From Methylomarinovum caldicuralii (GTDB taxonomy: Bacteria; Pseudomonadota; Gammaproteobacteria; Methylococcales; Methylothermaceae): a DNA stretch of 64,000 nucleotides. A program made the position numbers and the translations under genes. The DNA lies in NCBI RefSeq assembly GCF_033126985.1, contig NZ_AP024714.1, forward strand, positions 1,566,990 through 1,630,989. Reading direction: 5' to 3'. Each line of letters opens with the position of its first letter. Within the stretch, counting starts at the first letter, position 1. The notes under the pieces are model-generated. The model saw nothing but the letters and a program-made list of their open reading frames with translations. It was not told the origin of the DNA and ran no database searches. Shown here piece after piece: positions 8,306 to 17,638 of the stretch.

Positions 8306-9235
8306 TCATTCCGGCGTCACCGGCGTCAGCCACTCGGGATGGTCGGTGCGGCGGCCGTGGACGTAATCGAAATACAGGCTCTGGAGCCGCTCGGTGACCG
8401 GCCCGCGGCGGCCGCTGCCGATGGTGCGGCCGTCCAGCTCCCGGATCGGGGTGATCTCGGCGGCGGTGCCGGTGAAAAAGGCCTCGTCGGCGACGTACAC
8501 CTCGTCGCGGGTGATGCGCTTTTCGATCACCTCGATACCAAGCTCGCGGGCGATGGTCATCACCGTGTCGCGGGTGATGCCTTCGAGCACCGAAGTGAGA
8601 TCCGGGGTGTAGAGCTTGCCGCCGCGGACGATGAACAGGTTCTCGCCGCTGCCTTCGGCCGCATAGCCTTCGTGATCCAGCAGCAGGGCCTCGTCGTAGC
8701 CGCAGTCGAGGGCTTCCTGCAGGGCCAGCATGGAATTGACGTAATTGCCGTTGGCCTTGGCCTTGCACATCAGGCTGTTGACGTGATTGCGGGTGAAGGA
8801 GGAGGTCCGCACCCGGATGCCCTGCTCCAGCGCCTCCGAACCCAGATAGGCGCCCCATTCCCAGGCCGCCACCATGACGTGGACCTTGAGATTGTCGGCC
8901 CTAAGCCCCATCCCCTCGGCGCCATAGAAACACATGGGGCGGATGTAGGCGCTGTCGAGGCGGTTGCGGAACACGGCCTCGCACTGGATGCGGCCCAGGG
9001 TGTCCTTGTCGTAAGGAATCCGCATCCCCATGATGTGGGCGGAGCGGAACAGGCGGTCGGTGTGTTCCTGGAGGCGGAAGATGGCGGTCCCCTGCTGGCC
9101 GTAGTAGGCTCTCAAGCCCTCGAACACCCCGCCGCCGTAATGGAGGGTGTGGGTCAGCACGTGCACCTTGGCCTCGCGCCAAGGCAGCCATTGTCCATCG
9201 AGCCAGATTTCCCCGTCGCGGTCGTGTGTCGGCAT
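8306..9235 (-). CDS. ilvE: Branched-chain amino acid aminotransferase IlvE
   Basis: A 309-residue fold-type IV PLP enzyme. The catalytic lysine lies in LMCKAKANGNYVNSMLA, and the GSGENLF, YTPDLTSVLEGITRD and EAFFTGTAAEITPI motifs match IlvE. It transaminates the 2-oxo acids of valine, leucine and isoleucine with glutamate. It follows glnE by 2 bases, so the two nitrogen-metabolism genes share a transcript; the glutamate link may be relevant. Confidence 0.95.
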   Translation of the reverse strand: MPTHDRDGEIWLDGQWLPWREAKVHVLTHTLHYGGGVFEGLRAYYGQQGTAIFRLQEHTDRLFRSAHIMGMRIPYDKDTLGRIQCEAVFRNRLDSAYIRPMCFYGAEGMGLRADNLKVHVMVAAWEWGAYLGSEALEQGIRVRTSSFTRNHVNSLMCKAKANGNYVNSMLALQEALDCGYDEALLLDHEGYAAEGSGENLFIVRGGKLYTPDLTSVLEGITRDTVMTIARELGIEVIEKRITRDEVYVADEAFFTGTAAEITPIRELDGRTIGSGRRGPVTERLQSLYFDYVHGRRTDHPEWLTPVTPE

Positions 9236-9237
9236 CC

Positions 9238-12120
9238 TTATGCTTCTCCTGTCGCCGTTTCTTCTATGAGTCGCCGCCAGAGCGCCTCGACGCGGGCGCG
9301 GCGGTCGCGGAATTCGCTCTGTGGCACCAGCGCCGGCTGTTCCTGCAGCGCCAGGCGGTGGGCCCGGCTGCGGTAGTCGAGGTAGGTTTGCTGCAGGAAG
9401 GCGGCATCGTCCCCTTCCAGCCAGCCGATGGCCGCCAGGGCGTCCAGCAGGCGCAGATTGTCGCTCCAGCGGAAGGCCTCCGGCTGCCGACGGGCGTGGG
9501 CCAAACAGCCGAATTGTACTATAAACTCGATGTCCACCATACCGCCGACGCCCTGCTTGAGATCAAAGCGCTCGGCATCGCTGCGGTCGAGGTGTTCGCG
9601 CATTTTCAGGCGCATGTCGATCACCTCGCGGCGCAACGTGGTCGGATCGCGCTCGCGGCAGAGAATCTCCCGGCGCACGGCGGCAAACTCCTGGGCCAAT
9701 TCCGCGTCTCCGGCCACCGGACGGGCCCGCACCAACGCCTGATGCTCCCAGGTCCAGGCTGCCTCCCGCTGATAGCGGGCGAACGCCGCCAGGGAAGTGA
9801 CCAGCAGGCCGGCGTTGCCGCTGGGGCGCAGACGCATGTCGATCTCGTACAGCACCCCGTGATACACCGGCGTGGTCAGGATATGAATGATGCGGCGCCC
9901 CAGGCGGATGAAGAACTCGCTCACCGCCACCGGCCGAGGTCCCCCCGTCTCGGCGTTGGCGTCGCCCTGGTACAGGAACACCAGATCCAGGTCGGAACCG
10001 TATCCCAACTCGATGCCGCCCAGTTTACCGTAGCCGATGATGGCGAAATCCTTCGGGGCATCAGCGGTGGCGCCCGGGGGCGGGCCGTGTTTGGCGCTCA
10101 CGTGGCGCCAGGCCAGTTCCAGGGTTTTGGCCAGAATCACCTCGGCGATCTCGGTGAGATAGTCGCTGACCACGTTGGTGGGGATCGCCCCGCTCAGATC
10201 GGCGGCCGCCACCCGCAGTACCTGGGCATGCTTGAAATAACGCAGCTGATTGAGCACGGCTTCCTCGTCCTCGGGATCGGGGACGGCCAGCTGCGCCTCC
10301 AGCTCCGCCTGCAGCTGGGCGCGCTTTAAGGGGGCATAGAGCTGGCGCGGGTCGAGCAGTTCGTCGAGCAAGGCCGGATGACGCGACAGCAACCGCGCGA
10401 TCCAGGGACTCGCGCCCACCAGACGGATCAGATGCGCCCGCGCCTGGGGGTTTTCCGCCAGCAGGGAGAGATAGGCGCTGCGGCCGGCGATGGCCTCGAT
10501 CAGATCGAGCATTCTAAGCAACGTGGTATCGGGCTGGTCGCTGCGGCCCGCCGCCTCGATCAGGGCGGGCATGAGGCGGTCCAGAATCTGTTCCGCCTCC
10601 GCCCCCAGGGACTGAAGCGCACGCGATTGGCGCAGCGCTTCAAGACGCCTGAGGACAGCCCCAGCGTCCCGGTATCCCAGTTGGGTCAGGATTTCCCCTA
10701 GCGCCTCTGTTTCGGCCACCAGCTGCCAGACCCGTTCACCGGCGCCGCCGGCCTGCGGCTGCGGTTCGGCGAACACCTGATCGAAGCACTGCTGCACCCG
10801 CCCCCGCACGGCCTCAAGGTGCCGGCGCAGGCCGGCGGCATCGTCGAAACCCAGTCCCAAGGCCAGACGCTGCCATTCCACTTCCGTTTCCGGCAGTTTC
10901 TGGGTCTGCTGGTCGCGCCACTGCTGCAGGCGGTTTTCCACCCGGCGCAGGAATCGGTAGGACCCGATCAGGTCGTCGCTGTCCTCACGGGGCAACAGCC
11001 CCATCTGCCCCAGCCGGGCCAGGGTCGGCAGCAGGCGGCGTTCCTGCAGCTGGGGGCGGCGGCCGCCGTGAATCAGCTGAAACACCTGGGCGATGAATTC
11101 GATCTCGCGGATGCCGCCGGGTCCGAGCTTGACGTCGTCGAGGCGGTCGCGGCGCTGAAGTTCGGCGGTGATCTTGCGCTTGAGCGCGCGCAGGGCCTCC
11201 AGGGCGCGGTAATCGAGATAACGGCGATAGACGAACGGTTTGAGCAGCGCCATCAACCGCGCGCCGGCATCCATATCGCCGGCCACCGGACGCGCCTTGA
11301 TCATGGCGTAGCGCTCCCAGTCACGCGCCTGCCCCTGATAGTAGAGATCCATGGCATCGAAGCTCCACACCAGGGGACCGGTATCGCCGAAGGGACGCAG
11401 GCGGGTGTCCACCCGGAACACAAAACCGTCCTCGGTCTGGGCGTTGAGCGCCTTGACCAGATCGCGGCACAGGCGCAGGTAGAATTCCTGATAGCTGGTG
11501 CTGCGCCGGTCTTCCAGCACGCCGTCGTACTCGTAGGCGAAGATCAGGTCGATGTCGGAGGAAAAATTCAGTTCCCAGCCCCCCAGTTTGCCCATCCCCA
11601 GCACCACCGGCAGTTGGGGTTGGCCGTCGGGACGGCGGGGGGTGTCGTAACGCTGGCAGGCCCGGGCGAACAGCCAGTCCAGGGCCGCCTGGATGCAGCT
11701 TTCCGCCAGCAGGGAGAGATCGCAGAGCACGTCCTCGATGGCGTCCCAGCCGCAGATGTCGCGCCAGGCGATGCGGACCATCTCGCGGTTGCGGAAACGG
11801 CGCAGGATACGGTGGAGGTCCTGAGGAGTTTCAGCCGCGCCCAGCAGGCGCTCCAGCTCACTGCGGTAGACGCCGCGGCGTTCGGCCCGGAAAAGATCGC
11901 CGCTGGCCACCAGATCGGCCAAAAGCAGCGGATGACGGATGCACTGATGGGCGACGAACTCGCTGCAGGCCCAGACCCGGGGCAGGCTGGCCAGCCAGTC
12001 GCCGGTGGCCAGCGTCACCGCCTCCCGCTCACAGGCTTCGATGAACTGCTGCCAACGCGGCTGAACCGATTCGGCAAGCTCCGGGGGCAAAGCGCTGAAA
12101 TCCGGCGGGGGCAAGGTCAT
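9238..12120 (-). CDS. glnE: Bifunctional glutamine synthetase adenylyltransferase/deadenylase GlnE
   Basis: The 960-residue protein has two nucleotidyltransferase halves. The first contains GKLGGWELNFSSDIDLIF and the second GKLGGIELGYGSDLDLVF, both with the G-S-x-D-x-D-type catalytic motif. A PII-responsive helical domain follows each. The N-terminal half deadenylylates GlnA and the C-terminal half adenylylates it, under control of GlnB. Length fits the E. coli type. The start is the ATG at 12120, with an AGGAGG-like site just upstream. It is the first gene of a glnE-ilvE-DUF4236 operon. Confidence 0.95.
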   Translation of the reverse strand: MTLPPPDFSALPPELAESVQPRWQQFIEACEREAVTLATGDWLASLPRVWACSEFVAHQCIRHPLLLADLVASGDLFRAERRGVYRSELERLLGAAETPQDLHRILRRFRNREMVRIAWRDICGWDAIEDVLCDLSLLAESCIQAALDWLFARACQRYDTPRRPDGQPQLPVVLGMGKLGGWELNFSSDIDLIFAYEYDGVLEDRRSTSYQEFYLRLCRDLVKALNAQTEDGFVFRVDTRLRPFGDTGPLVWSFDAMDLYYQGQARDWERYAMIKARPVAGDMDAGARLMALLKPFVYRRYLDYRALEALRALKRKITAELQRRDRLDDVKLGPGGIREIEFIAQVFQLIHGGRRPQLQERRLLPTLARLGQMGLLPREDSDDLIGSYRFLRRVENRLQQWRDQQTQKLPETEVEWQRLALGLGFDDAAGLRRHLEAVRGRVQQCFDQVFAEPQPQAGGAGERVWQLVAETEALGEILTQLGYRDAGAVLRRLEALRQSRALQSLGAEAEQILDRLMPALIEAAGRSDQPDTTLLRMLDLIEAIAGRSAYLSLLAENPQARAHLIRLVGASPWIARLLSRHPALLDELLDPRQLYAPLKRAQLQAELEAQLAVPDPEDEEAVLNQLRYFKHAQVLRVAAADLSGAIPTNVVSDYLTEIAEVILAKTLELAWRHVSAKHGPPPGATADAPKDFAIIGYGKLGGIELGYGSDLDLVFLYQGDANAETGGPRPVAVSEFFIRLGRRIIHILTTPVYHGVLYEIDMRLRPSGNAGLLVTSLAAFARYQREAAWTWEHQALVRARPVAGDAELAQEFAAVRREILCRERDPTTLRREVIDMRLKMREHLDRSDAERFDLKQGVGGMVDIEFIVQFGCLAHARRQPEAFRWSDNLRLLDALAAIGWLEGDDAAFLQQTYLDYRSRAHRLALQEQPALVPQSEFRDRRARVEALWRRLIEETATGEA

Positions 12121-12226
12121 GGAAATGGAACCTCCTTCACGTTTCCTTGGATTTACCTGGCCGGCAGGCCTGAAGTCCGCTATTACTTAGCTGGATCATC
12201 CTAATGACCCAGGAGGGAAAAGCACG

Positions 12227-12469
12227 ATGCGCCAGCGTTTCGAACGTTTCCGCCGTATCCGCCTCGGCGGCAAACACCGCTTCGACGATCTGGAGATCGG
12301 CAGCAAATTCGCCACCCACCAGTATCTGTGGGAGAAACTGGACGGTGAATCCGCCCTGATCCTCGACGTCATCGAACAGGGAAGCTGCGACATGCTCGGG
12401 CGCCGCCGCAGCTTCTTCCCCTGGACCGAGGTGGAGGGCGTCCACGCGCAGGAAACAGGCGGCCTTTAA
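12227..12469 (+). CDS. Conserved-looking small hypothetical protein, 80 aa
   Basis: The gene has a strong ribosome site (AGGAGGG, 10 bases before ATG) and a compact 80-residue product rich in Arg, Phe and acidic residues (MRQRFERFRRIRLGGKHRFDDLE). I do not recognise a domain. There is no signal peptide or membrane segment. It is divergent from glnE and convergent with the DksA-like gene, so it stands alone. The shadow ORF on the other strand is poorer. Confidence 0.55.
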   Translation: MRQRFERFRRIRLGGKHRFDDLEIGSKFATHQYLWEKLDGESALILDVIEQGSCDMLGRRRSFFPWTEVEGVHAQETGGL

Positions 12470-12481
12470 GGCCGCCCGTCC

Positions 12482-12883
12482 TCACAGGCTGGGGGAAGAC
12501 ACCCCGGCATGGGTCTTCTCGTAGATCTCCTGGCACTGGATGCAACGCCGCGCCGTGGGATTGGCCCGCAGCCGGTCCAGGCCAATGGGCTGGTCACAGT
12601 CCTCGCAAATGCCGTAGGTGCCTTTGTAGAGCCGGATCAGGGCCTCGTCGATCTCCCGCAGCTCCTTGATGTGCAGGTCAATGGCAGCCAGGTTCAAATC
12701 CACCAGGAGATCAGCGAGGGAAGCCTCTTCCGGATCGTGCACCCGGCCGGCAAGCTCGATGAATTGCTCGTTGTCGCTACGCAGCAGCTCCTGCCGGATC
12801 TCTTCGCGCAATTCCCGATAGCGCTGCTTCAACAAGCGCTCGAATTCCTTAAGTTGCGCGTCCGTCAATACCGGTCCTGTCAT
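12482..12883 (-). CDS. TraR/DksA-type C4 zinc-finger protein
   Basis: About 133 residues with an N-terminal helical hairpin (LKEFERLLKQRYRELREEIRQEL and a second acidic helix) and a C-terminal C4 finger CEDC...CIQC, the layout of DksA/TraR secondary-channel binders of RNA polymerase. DksA proper is about 150 residues with conserved Asp at the coiled-coil tip; here the tip reads DPEEAS, with acidic residues, so activity is plausible. ATG at 12883 is chosen over the TTG three codons upstream because its spacing to the GGAG is better. It lies 5 bases downstream of the coiled-coil gene and is the last gene of a three-gene operon. Confidence 0.82.
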   Translation of the reverse strand: MTGPVLTDAQLKEFERLLKQRYRELREEIRQELLRSDNEQFIELAGRVHDPEEASLADLLVDLNLAAIDLHIKELREIDEALIRLYKGTYGICEDCDQPIGLDRLRANPTARRCIQCQEIYEKTHAGVSSPSL

Positions 12884-12888
12884 GATGA

Positions 12889-13431
12889 TCAAGTCTCCTT
12901 GTCCGTTTCCGTGTGTAACATCAACCGCAACGCCCGTCTGGGAAGCAGCGGTTCCGTGCCTTCGGCAGCGGTCGCCTGAAGGGTGTCCTCATAGACCGTG
13001 GTGAGGAATTTGACAAATTCCTGCTCCCGTTGCAAACGCTGCTGCAAATCTTCCGCCTCCCACATCCGATCCAGCAACCGCTTGGCATGGTGGTGCAGCG
13101 TGAGCACGATCACCTCCGGCGCCTGGGAAAAGGCATGACGCAGCTGCACCTGCAGCTGATCGATCGCCGCCAGATAACGCTCGTAGTCCCGCAGCTCCTG
13201 TTTCTGCTTCTTTTCCAGCAGGGTCAATTCCAGCTCGAACTGACGCCGCATGCGTTCCAGTTCCTGCTCCAGATGGAGCTGGCGCTTGCGCCGCTCGGCC
13301 TCCAGATCCAGCTCCACTTCGAGCTGGCGGCGACGCCATGCCAGCAGATCCGCTTCCCGTTCGCGGCGCCAGCGCCGCCTTTCCCCGCGAATCCCCCGCA
13401 GCATCTGCCGCAGGCGTTGGCCCCAGGTCAT
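12889..13431 (-). CDS. Coiled-coil protein of unknown function
   Basis: A 180-residue protein dominated by charged heptads: an Arg/Glu/Leu/Gln-rich block spans roughly residues 15-100, then a mixed C-terminal region. No signal peptide or membrane helix. The start at MTWGQRLRQML is chosen because its ATGA overlaps the stop of the Arg-rich gene upstream; an earlier in-frame ATG would overlap that gene by 31 bases. I do not recognise a family. The tight spacing with the Arg-rich protein and the DksA-like protein suggests one transcript. Confidence 0.65.
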   Translation of the reverse strand: MTWGQRLRQMLRGIRGERRRWRREREADLLAWRRRQLEVELDLEAERRKRQLHLEQELERMRRQFELELTLLEKKQKQELRDYERYLAAIDQLQVQLRHAFSQAPEVIVLTLHHHAKRLLDRMWEAEDLQQRLQREQEFVKFLTTVYEDTLQATAAEGTEPLLPRRALRLMLHTETDKET

Positions 13432-13748
13432 CCCGACGGTTTCAAAATCAGCGCGCATTCGCGACCCCAGCGTTCGTCCACCAAGGGCAACAAGGTCAGG
13501 TACAGTTCAGTCAGGGCCCGATAATCCCGCTGCGCCAGCCGCCGGCGGATCCAGCGACGACCCTCACGGCGCAGCGGGGACGGCAAAGCCTTGCGGGACC
13601 GGTGCCACAGGGCCCGGATCTGCTGGCGCCACAGACGCCAGAAAGCACCTTCCCCGCGCCGGCGCAGCCGCGCCCGGCGGCGCCGGTAACGCTGCAGTAC
13701 ACGCCAGCGGCGGCGCTGCAGGCGCACCAATGCCCGGTTTCGAATCAT
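13428..13748 (-). CDS. Arginine/tryptophan-rich small protein
   Basis: This 106-residue protein is extremely basic. Its first 75 residues are largely Arg with Trp and Leu (for example RRRWRVLQRYRRRRARLRRRG), then a short mixed C terminus (DYRALTELYLTLLPLVDE) resembles a helical pair. It is too regular and too well placed to be a shadow: it starts just beside a clear promoter region and overlaps the next gene by 4 bases. No family recognised. Nucleic-acid or membrane contact are both guesses. Confidence 0.55.
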   Translation of the reverse strand: MIRNRALVRLQRRRWRVLQRYRRRRARLRRRGEGAFWRLWRQQIRALWHRSRKALPSPLRREGRRWIRRRLAQRDYRALTELYLTLLPLVDERWGRECALILKPSG

Positions 13749-13751
13749 GCC

Positions 13752-13777
13752 TTTCCTGTCAGGAAATAATTTATAAT
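13752..13777. promoter_or_regulatory. Divergent promoter region with a perfect 7-bp inverted repeat
   Basis: TTTCCTGTCAGGAAA at 13752-13766 is a perfect inverted repeat with one central base. It directly precedes a consensus -10 box TATAAT at 13772-13777 reading towards the lipoprotein gene. The region separates that gene from the divergent Arg-rich/coiled-coil/DksA-like operon, so one operator could govern both. No good -35 was seen, which would fit activator-dependent or repressor-controlled promoters. Confidence 0.45.
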
Positions 13778-13817
13778 GGGGTTATTCATTATCCAGACGC
13801 TTGGAGAACGAAAACCC

Positions 13818-14234
13818 ATGAAATCCGTGATCGCCGTCATCATCGTTCTCGGTGTGATTTTCGTCCTGCCGGTGGCCTGTTCCGGCCGCGGCAAGATCCA
13901 TGCATCCTCCCTGCGCAGCGCCTATGACTCCGTCCGCAAGGTGAAAAACTATATTCAGGACGATTCCAAAAAACTGGAATTCCAAATCGCCATCGGCACC
14001 CTCCAGCAGCTCAAGACGGAGGAAGGCGGCACCAAACTGTTCCTGAAAACCATCGACGGCAAGACCGCCGACGAGATCATCGCCTTGGCCAAGGAGGAAG
14101 TCAACGCCCGCATTCTCAAGGGCGACAAGCGCTTCGCCAAATACCAGTCCTGGGACCAGATGGTCGCCACGCTGACCAAGAACACCCCGCGGGTGATCGG
14201 CCGCGAGCGGCCCGAGCACGCATTCGAGGAATAA
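13818..14234 (+). CDS. Predicted lipoprotein, unknown function
   Basis: About 138 residues starting MKSVIAVIIVLGVIFVLPVACSGRGK: a short basic n-region, a hydrophobic stretch and a lipobox-like LPVAC, so probably a lipoprotein or a membrane-anchored periplasmic protein. The rest is soluble and rich in Lys/Glu/Ile (EFQIAIGTLQQLKTEEGG, then DGKTADEIIALAKEE). I do not recognise the family with confidence. Start chosen at this ATG, preceded by GGAG; an upstream GTG would spoil the signal. Confidence 0.6.
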   Translation: MKSVIAVIIVLGVIFVLPVACSGRGKIHASSLRSAYDSVRKVKNYIQDDSKKLEFQIAIGTLQQLKTEEGGTKLFLKTIDGKTADEIIALAKEEVNARILKGDKRFAKYQSWDQMVATLTKNTPRVIGRERPEHAFEE

Positions 14235-14237
14235 TTC

Positions 14238-15194
14238 TCAAAACGTCCGCACCGCCGTGGACTTGAAATTGACCCACACGGGCTGACCCGGCGTCAGCCC
14301 CATCTCCCGGCACGAGGCCAAGGTCACCACGGCCTCGAAGCGCTCTCCCGCCACCACCGTCACCCGCACCTCGCCGCCTGTCTCCGCCAGCGCCACCACC
14401 CGCCCCCGGAAGCGGTTGCGCATGCTCGATTGCAGCGGCCGCAGGGACAAAACGATGTCGCGGGGATCGATGGCCACGTGGGTCGCCGTGACCGGCTCCG
14501 GCAGCCACAGGGCCAGCCCTTTTGTGAGGAAACGGTTTCCCTCGCAACGGCCGCGGAACACGTTGGCGGCAGGCGCCGGCACCAAACGCCCCTGGGACAG
14601 GGCGATCACCTGCCGGGCCAGGATCCGGCAGCGCTCGGCCGCATGATCGCTGAACACCGCCGCCCGCCCCTGTACCGCCCAGGCCGGAAGCCACCCCTCC
14701 AGCCAGCGCTGGGTGGCTGCGTCCAGATGGCTGAAGGGCTCGTCGAGCAGCAGCACCTCCGGTTCCAGCACCAGACAACGCGCCAGGGCAACCTGCTGGC
14801 GCTGGCCACCGGAAAGCATGGCTGCCGGCCGATCCGGATCGGCGCGGAAACCCACCGTCTCCAAGGCGGCCAGCGCCCGCCGGCGGCGGTCGCCGCCGCG
14901 CCGAAACCGCAAGCCCAGCATGACGTTGTCCAGCGCCGACCCCCGCAGCAGATAGGGGTGCTGCATCACCCAGCCGATGCGGCGCCGGTCGGCGCAGGTC
15001 AACGGTTTGCCCTGAAACAGCACCCGCCCCCGCCGCGGTGCCTCGATGCCAGCCAGCAGCCGCAACAGGGTGCTCTTGCCGGCGCCGTTCTCCCCCACCA
15101 AGGCGGTCACGCCCGGGACGATCTCCAGCCGCTCAATCGCCAGCACCGTGCGTCCATCATAACCGTGGCGGACCGCCTCCAGCCGGTACACCAT
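14238..15194 (-). CDS. Tungstate/molybdate-type ABC transporter ATP-binding protein
   Basis: A 318-residue ABC ATPase: Walker A GENGAGKSTLL, signature LSGGQRQQVALA, Walker B EVLLLDEP and the switch histidine near FSDHAAE. After residue ~230 it has a C-terminal TOBE/Mop-like domain (SSMRNRFRGRVVALAETGGEVRVTV), which binds oxyanions in ModC/TupC/WtpC-type proteins. It lies 1 base after the permease gene. The DHA in place of the usual T-H-D after the Walker B region is a small oddity. Substrate is inferred as tungstate or molybdate. Confidence 0.82.
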   Translation of the reverse strand: MVYRLEAVRHGYDGRTVLAIERLEIVPGVTALVGENGAGKSTLLRLLAGIEAPRRGRVLFQGKPLTCADRRRIGWVMQHPYLLRGSALDNVMLGLRFRRGGDRRRRALAALETVGFRADPDRPAAMLSGGQRQQVALARCLVLEPEVLLLDEPFSHLDAATQRWLEGWLPAWAVQGRAAVFSDHAAERCRILARQVIALSQGRLVPAPAANVFRGRCEGNRFLTKGLALWLPEPVTATHVAIDPRDIVLSLRPLQSSMRNRFRGRVVALAETGGEVRVTVVAGERFEAVVTLASCREMGLTPGQPVWVNFKSTAVRTF

Positions 15195-15195
15195 G

Positions 15196-15885
15196 TCAGT
15201 CTCCTTCCTGCAACCAGGCCAGCAGGGCGTTGACGGCGAAGGCGACCGCCAGCAGGATCATGCCCAGCGCCAGGGCCAGCTCGAACTCGCCCTTGCCGGT
15301 TTCCAGGGCGATGGCGGTGGTCATGGTACGGGTGAAACCGGCGATGTTGCCCCCCAGCATCATCGCCACCCCCACCTCGGCGATGGCGCGGCCGAAGGCG
15401 GTCACCAGGGCAGCGGCGATGCCGGTACGCAATTCGGAGGCCAGATACCAGAGCTTGTGCAACCCTCCCGCCCCCAGCGCTTCCAGGGTGGGCAGCAGGC
15501 GAGGGTCGGCGCTCAGCACCGCGGTGCTGATCCAGTGGAGCAGCAGCGGCAGGATCAGCACCGCCTCACCGATGACGACCGCCACCGGGGTGTAGAGCAG
15601 GCCCCAGTCCCCCAGCGGTCCCCGCCGGCTCAGCAGGGCGTAGAGCAGCAGCCCTACCACCACGGTGGGCAGCGCCGTCAGGGAAGCGAGCAGCTGGCGC
15701 AGCCAGCGCCGCCCGGGAAACGCCCGCATGCCGATCAACACCCCCGCGGGCACGGCGATCAGGGCGGCCGCCGCCACCGCCGTCAGGGAAATCTTCAGGG
15801 AAGTGGAGACGATGCGCCACAGCTGCGGATCGCCGCTGAGCACCAGCTTCCAGGCGGCACGCAGGGAGGCTTCAAAAAAATCCAT
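15196..15885 (-). CDS. Tungstate/molybdate-type ABC transporter permease
   Basis: A 229-residue integral membrane protein with about five or six helices and the EAA-type loop [46 protein letters not shown], which closely resembles TupB of tungstate transporters. The start is at MDFFEASLR; upstream in-frame residues overlap the proS promoter region and look non-coding. The substrate-binding protein (TupA), usually just upstream, is not here; proS is divergent instead. Confidence 0.82.
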   Translation of the reverse strand: MDFFEASLRAAWKLVLSGDPQLWRIVSTSLKISLTAVAAAALIAVPAGVLIGMRAFPGRRWLRQLLASLTALPTVVVGLLLYALLSRRGPLGDWGLLYTPVAVVIGEAVLILPLLLHWISTAVLSADPRLLPTLEALGAGGLHKLWYLASELRTGIAAALVTAFGRAIAEVGVAMMLGGNIAGFTRTMTTAIALETGKGEFELALALGMILLAVAFAVNALLAWLQEGD

Positions 15886-15928
15886 TCGCGTTACAATAAC
15901 AGTTTCGTTCAATCCAGGGAAGACAACC

Positions 15929-17638
15929 ATGCGCACCAGTCAGTTTCCGCTTCACACCCTTCGCGAAACCCCGGCCGACGCCGAGATCGTCAGCCATCAG
16001 CTGATGCTGCGCGCCGGGCTCATCCGCAAACTGGCCGCCGGCCTCTACACCTGGCTGCCGCTGGGCCTCAAGGTGCTGCGCAAGGTGGAGCAGGTAGTGC
16101 GCGAGGAGATGGACCGCGCCGGCGCCCTGGAGCTGTTGATGCCGGCCCTGCAGCCGGCGGAGCTGTGGCGCGAGTCGGGACGCTGGGACCAGTTCGGCCC
16201 GGAGCTGATCCGCCTCAAGGACCGCCACGAACGCGAGTTCTGCCTCGGCCCCACCCACGAGGAGGTCATCACCGACCTGGTGCGCACCGAAATCAAGAGC
16301 TACAAGCAGGTGCCGCTCAACTTCTATCAGATCCAGACCAAGTTCCGCGACGAGATCCGTCCCCGCTTCGGGGTCATGCGCGCCCGCGAGTTCATCATGA
16401 AGGACGCCTACTCCTTCCATCGGGACATGGACTCACTGCAACAGACCTACGAAGCCATGTACCGGGCCTACAGCGCCATCTTCTCCCGCCTGGGGCTGGA
16501 CTTCCGCGCCGTGCTGGCCGATCCCGGCGCCATCGGCGGACATCTGTCCCACGAGTTTCACGTCCTGGCCGACTCCGGCGAGGACGCCATCGCCTTCTCC
16601 ACCGAGAGCGACTATGCCGCCAATGTGGAGCTGGCCGAGGCGGTCGCCCCCCCCGAACCCCGCCCCGAGCCGGGCCAGCCCCTGGCGCTGGTGGATACCC
16701 CCAATCAGCACAGCATCGAGGAAGTCAGCCGCTTCCTCAAGGTGCCGCCACAGCAGATCCTCAAGACCCTGGTGGTCAGGGGCGAGGAAGGCCATCTGGT
16801 GGCCCTGCTGCTGCGCGGCGACCATGAGCTCAACCCCCACAAGGCGGAGAAGCTGCCGCAGGTGTCAGCCCCGTTGGAGTTTGCCAGCGAAGCGGAAATC
16901 CATGCGGTCGTCGGCTGCGGTCCCGGCTCCCTCGGTCCCATTGGATTGGATCTGCCCATGGTCTGCGATCGCAGTGCCGCTGTGCTGGCCGACTTCGTCT
17001 GCGGCGCCAATCAGGACGGCAGGCACTACACCGGGGTCAACTGGGAACGGGACGTACCGCTGCCGGAAGTGGCCGACATCCGCTACGTCCGGGAAGGCGA
17101 TCCCAGCCCCGATGGCAAGGGGACCCTGGTGATCCGCCGCGGCATCGAAGTGGGCCACATCTTCCAGCTCGGCACCAAGTATTCCGAGGTCCTGGGCGCC
17201 ACCATCCTCGACGAGAACGGCCGCGAGGAATACCTCATCATGGGCTGCTACGGCATCGGCATCAGCCGGGTGGTGGCCGCCGCCATCGAACAGCACCACG
17301 ACGAACGTGGCATCGCCTGGCCGCAGGAGCTGGCCCCGTTCCAGGTGGCGCTGGTGCCGGTCAACATGCCCAAGTCCCAGCGCCTGCGCGACGAGGCTGA
17401 AAAGCTCTATGAGAAACTGAAGCAGGCCGGCCTCGACGTCCTGTTCGACGACCGCCCCGCCCGCCCCGGGGTCATGTTCGCCGACATGGAGCTGATCGGC
17501 ATCCCCCACCGGGTGGTGCTCTCCGACCGCCTGCTCGACGCCGGCGAGGTGGAATACAAAGGCCGCAAGGATGCCGAGGCGCGCACGGTGGCGCGGGAGG
17601 AGATCGTGGCAATGCTGCGGGAAATGTTGGCGCGATGA
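15929..17638 (+). CDS. proS: Prolyl-tRNA synthetase, bacterial type
   Basis: The 569-residue enzyme charges tRNA-Pro. It has the bacterial (type with INS editing domain) architecture. Class II motifs lie in residues ~20-200 ([45 protein letters not shown]), an editing insertion at ~230-380, then motif 3 ([17 protein letters not shown]) and the anticodon-binding domain at the C terminus. Length equals the E. coli enzyme. A TACAAT at 15892-15897 could be its -10. The stop overlaps the hsdM start (ATGA), an unusual coupling of a housekeeping gene to a restriction-modification locus. Confidence 0.96.
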   Translation: MRTSQFPLHTLRETPADAEIVSHQLMLRAGLIRKLAAGLYTWLPLGLKVLRKVEQVVREEMDRAGALELLMPALQPAELWRESGRWDQFGPELIRLKDRHEREFCLGPTHEEVITDLVRTEIKSYKQVPLNFYQIQTKFRDEIRPRFGVMRAREFIMKDAYSFHRDMDSLQQTYEAMYRAYSAIFSRLGLDFRAVLADPGAIGGHLSHEFHVLADSGEDAIAFSTESDYAANVELAEAVAPPEPRPEPGQPLALVDTPNQHSIEEVSRFLKVPPQQILKTLVVRGEEGHLVALLLRGDHELNPHKAEKLPQVSAPLEFASEAEIHAVVGCGPGSLGPIGLDLPMVCDRSAAVLADFVCGANQDGRHYTGVNWERDVPLPEVADIRYVREGDPSPDGKGTLVIRRGIEVGHIFQLGTKYSEVLGATILDENGREEYLIMGCYGIGISRVVAAAIEQHHDERGIAWPQELAPFQVALVPVNMPKSQRLRDEAEKLYEKLKQAGLDVLFDDRPARPGVMFADMELIGIPHRVVLSDRLLDAGEVEYKGRKDAEARTVAREEIVAMLREMLAR

